Below are positions 4,710 through 5,889 of a stretch of 5,889 nucleotides of DNA, piece by piece. How positions within the stretch are numbered: the first letter of the stretch is position 1; each line of letters starts with the position of its first letter. Location: the NCBI GenBank assembly GCA_019090845.1, contig JAHRVD010000369.1, forward strand, positions 1 through 5,889, read 5' to 3'. Source of the stretch: Marinosulfonomonas sp. (GTDB taxonomy: Bacteria > Pseudomonadota > Alphaproteobacteria > Rhodobacterales > Rhodobacteraceae). A program made the translations under genes and the position numbers. Below the pieces are notes generated by a model. The model searched no databases. It saw only the letters and a program-made list of their open reading frames with translations, and had not been told where the DNA came from.

Positions 4710-5889
4710 ATGAGCAACAAGGCATATGTCGTCGGAGTGGGCGTGGTCCCGTTTCAAAAACCCGGTGCATCCGAAAGTTATGATGTGATGGCGGCCACCG
4801 CAACACGCACGGCCCTGGCTGATGCCGGGCTGGATTACAGCAAGGTTCAGCAGGCCTACGCAGGTTATGTCTATGGCGATAGCACTTGCGGCCAAAAAGC
4901 CCTGTATCAGGTTGGCATGACCGGTATTCCGATTATCAACGTCAACAACAACTGCTCAACCGGATCATCTGCTCTGTTCATGGCGCGTCAGGCCGTCGAG
5001 GGCGGCGCTGCGGAATGTGTTCTGGCCGTCGGCTTTGAGCAAATGAAGCCCGGTGCTATCGGTGCTGTGTTTGAGGACCGGGTCAGCCCGTTTCAGGAAT
5101 TTGACGATGCGACGGACGATCTGGTTGGCGACAATGGCCTGCCACTGGCGCTGCGGTATTTCGGCGGAGCAGGCAAGGCGCATATGGATGAGTTTGGCAC
5201 GCCAATGGAGGCATTCGCACAGATCCGCGCCAAGGCCAGCCGTCACGCGGCAAACAACCCGGTAGCGCTGTTTCGCAAAGAAGTAACAGTTGAACAGGTG
5301 ATGGCAGACAAGCTGATCTGGCCCGGTGTAATGACCCGACTGATGGCCTGCCCGCCGACCTGCGGTGCGGCAGCGGCGATTGTCTGCACCAAGGAATTTG
5401 CCGAACGAAACGGGCTGAACGCCACGGTGCGGATTGCAGCGCAGGCAATGACAACCGACGGCCCGGCAACCTTTGAAGCAGGTGACATGCGAGAGGTCGT
5501 TGGCTTTTCGATGGCCAAAGAAGCCGGACGTCAGGTGTTTGAGGCCGCAGGTATCGGCCCCGAAGATGTCGACGTGGTCGAGCTGCACGATTGTTTCGCC
5601 CATAACGAGCTGATTACCTACGAAGCTTTGGGTCTGTGTGAGCGCGGTGACGCGGCCAAATTTGTGGCTGATGGCGACAACACTTATGGCGGAAAATACG
5701 TCACCAACCCGTCGGGTGGGTTGTTGTCCAAGGGGCACCCATTAGGGGCAACCGGGCTGGCGCAATGCACTGAGCTGGTCCAACAGTTGCGTGGCACGGC
5801 AGAGGCGCGTCAGGTCGATGGCGCACGTTTGGCTTTGCAGCACAACCTTGGTCTTGGTGGTGCTTGCGTTGTGACATTATATGAGGCCG
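4710..5889 (+). CDS. SCP2/SCP-x-type thiolase (acetyl-CoA acetyltransferase family), 3' end cut by window
   Basis: 393 codons are visible with no stop before the window ends; the last segment, NLGLGGACVVTLYEA, is the final core strand of this family, so only a few residues are probably missing. The enzyme would cleave a 3-ketoacyl-CoA with CoA, releasing acetyl-CoA or propionyl-CoA. The nucleophilic Cys82 is present in NNNCSTGSSAL, so this is a real thiolase rather than one of the SCP2-like retro-aldolases that lack it. His293 and Cys295 in ELHDCF replace the NEAF motif of classical thiolases, a hallmark of SCP2-type members, and His343 lies in KGHPLGATG (341-349). No SCP2 sterol-carrier domain follows within the window. 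Translation begins at ATG 4710, fixed by an in-frame stop just upstream. It is transcribed away from the SDR operon from a promoter with an embedded operator. This thiolase type often acts on branched or sterol side-chain acyl-CoAs, but the substrate here is not shown. Confidence 0.95.
   Translation, partial: MSNKAYVVGVGVVPFQKPGASESYDVMAATATRTALADAGLDYSKVQQAYAGYVYGDSTCGQKALYQVGMTGIPIINVNNNCSTGSSALFMARQAVEGGAAECVLAVGFEQMKPGAIGAVFEDRVSPFQEFDDATDDLVGDNGLPLALRYFGGAGKAHMDEFGTPMEAFAQIRAKASRHAANNPVALFRKEVTVEQVMADKLIWPGVMTRLMACPPTCGAAAAIVCTKEFAERNGLNATVRIAAQAMTTDGPATFEAGDMREVVGFSMAKEAGRQVFEAAGIGPEDVDVVELHDCFAHNELITYEALGLCERGDAAKFVADGDNTYGGKYVTNPSGGLLSKGHPLGATGLAQCTELVQQLRGTAEARQVDGARLALQHNLGLGGACVVTLYEA

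Noticed and set aside
4965..5738. Open frame of about 257 codons on the minus strand
   Set aside because: It is antisense to the thiolase, whose catalytic motifs run through the same bases. The translation has no family resemblance.

Overview
The window is one stretch of a bacterial acyl-CoA catabolism locus, with almost no non-coding DNA apart from one 177-bp divergent promoter region. Moderately high GC, protein-level character (a PaaG-like crotonase, an SCP2-type thiolase, a PECR/DECR-like SDR, hotdog thioesterases) and tight operon packing suggest an alphaproteobacterium, perhaps of the Rhodobacter/Roseobacter type. The taxonomic guess is inference from style only; no marker gene is present. 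No RNA gene, mobile element, CRISPR array or phage feature was seen.

Layout. (1) Positions 1-1934, plus strand: the C-terminal part of an AMP-forming acyl-CoA ligase, then a crotonase-fold enzyme whose active-site residues look like an isomerase rather than a hydratase. (2) Positions 1941-4532, minus strand, read right to left: a PECR/DECR-like SDR oxidoreductase, a second atypical crotonase, and two hotdog-fold thioesterases, spaced by 39 bp, 13 bp and a 4-bp ATGA overlap, so very probably one operon. This operon converges on the ligase/crotonase pair with only 6 bp between the facing stop codons. (3) Positions 4533-4709: a divergent promoter region with two nearly identical 16-bp palindromes, each placed next to the -10 element of one of the two outward promoters. 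(4) Positions 4710-5889, plus strand: an SCP2/SCP-x-type thiolase that runs off the window end, probably within a few codons of its C-terminus.

How they fit together: the ligase would activate a carboxylic acid to its CoA thioester; the crotonases and SDR would rearrange, hydrate or reduce unsaturated acyl-CoA intermediates; the thiolase would cleave a 3-ketoacyl-CoA; the thioesterases would release CoA from stalled intermediates. An acyl-CoA dehydrogenase and a classical 3-hydroxyacyl-CoA dehydrogenase are not in the window and would be expected nearby. The substrate cannot be read from the sequence.

I do not see a wholly new type of system. The best leads are the paired operator sites, which imply one unseen repressor governing both outward transcripts, and the consistent departure from canonical catalytic residues in both crotonases and in the SDR, which suggests chemistry on unsaturated or unusual acyl-CoAs rather than textbook beta-oxidation.
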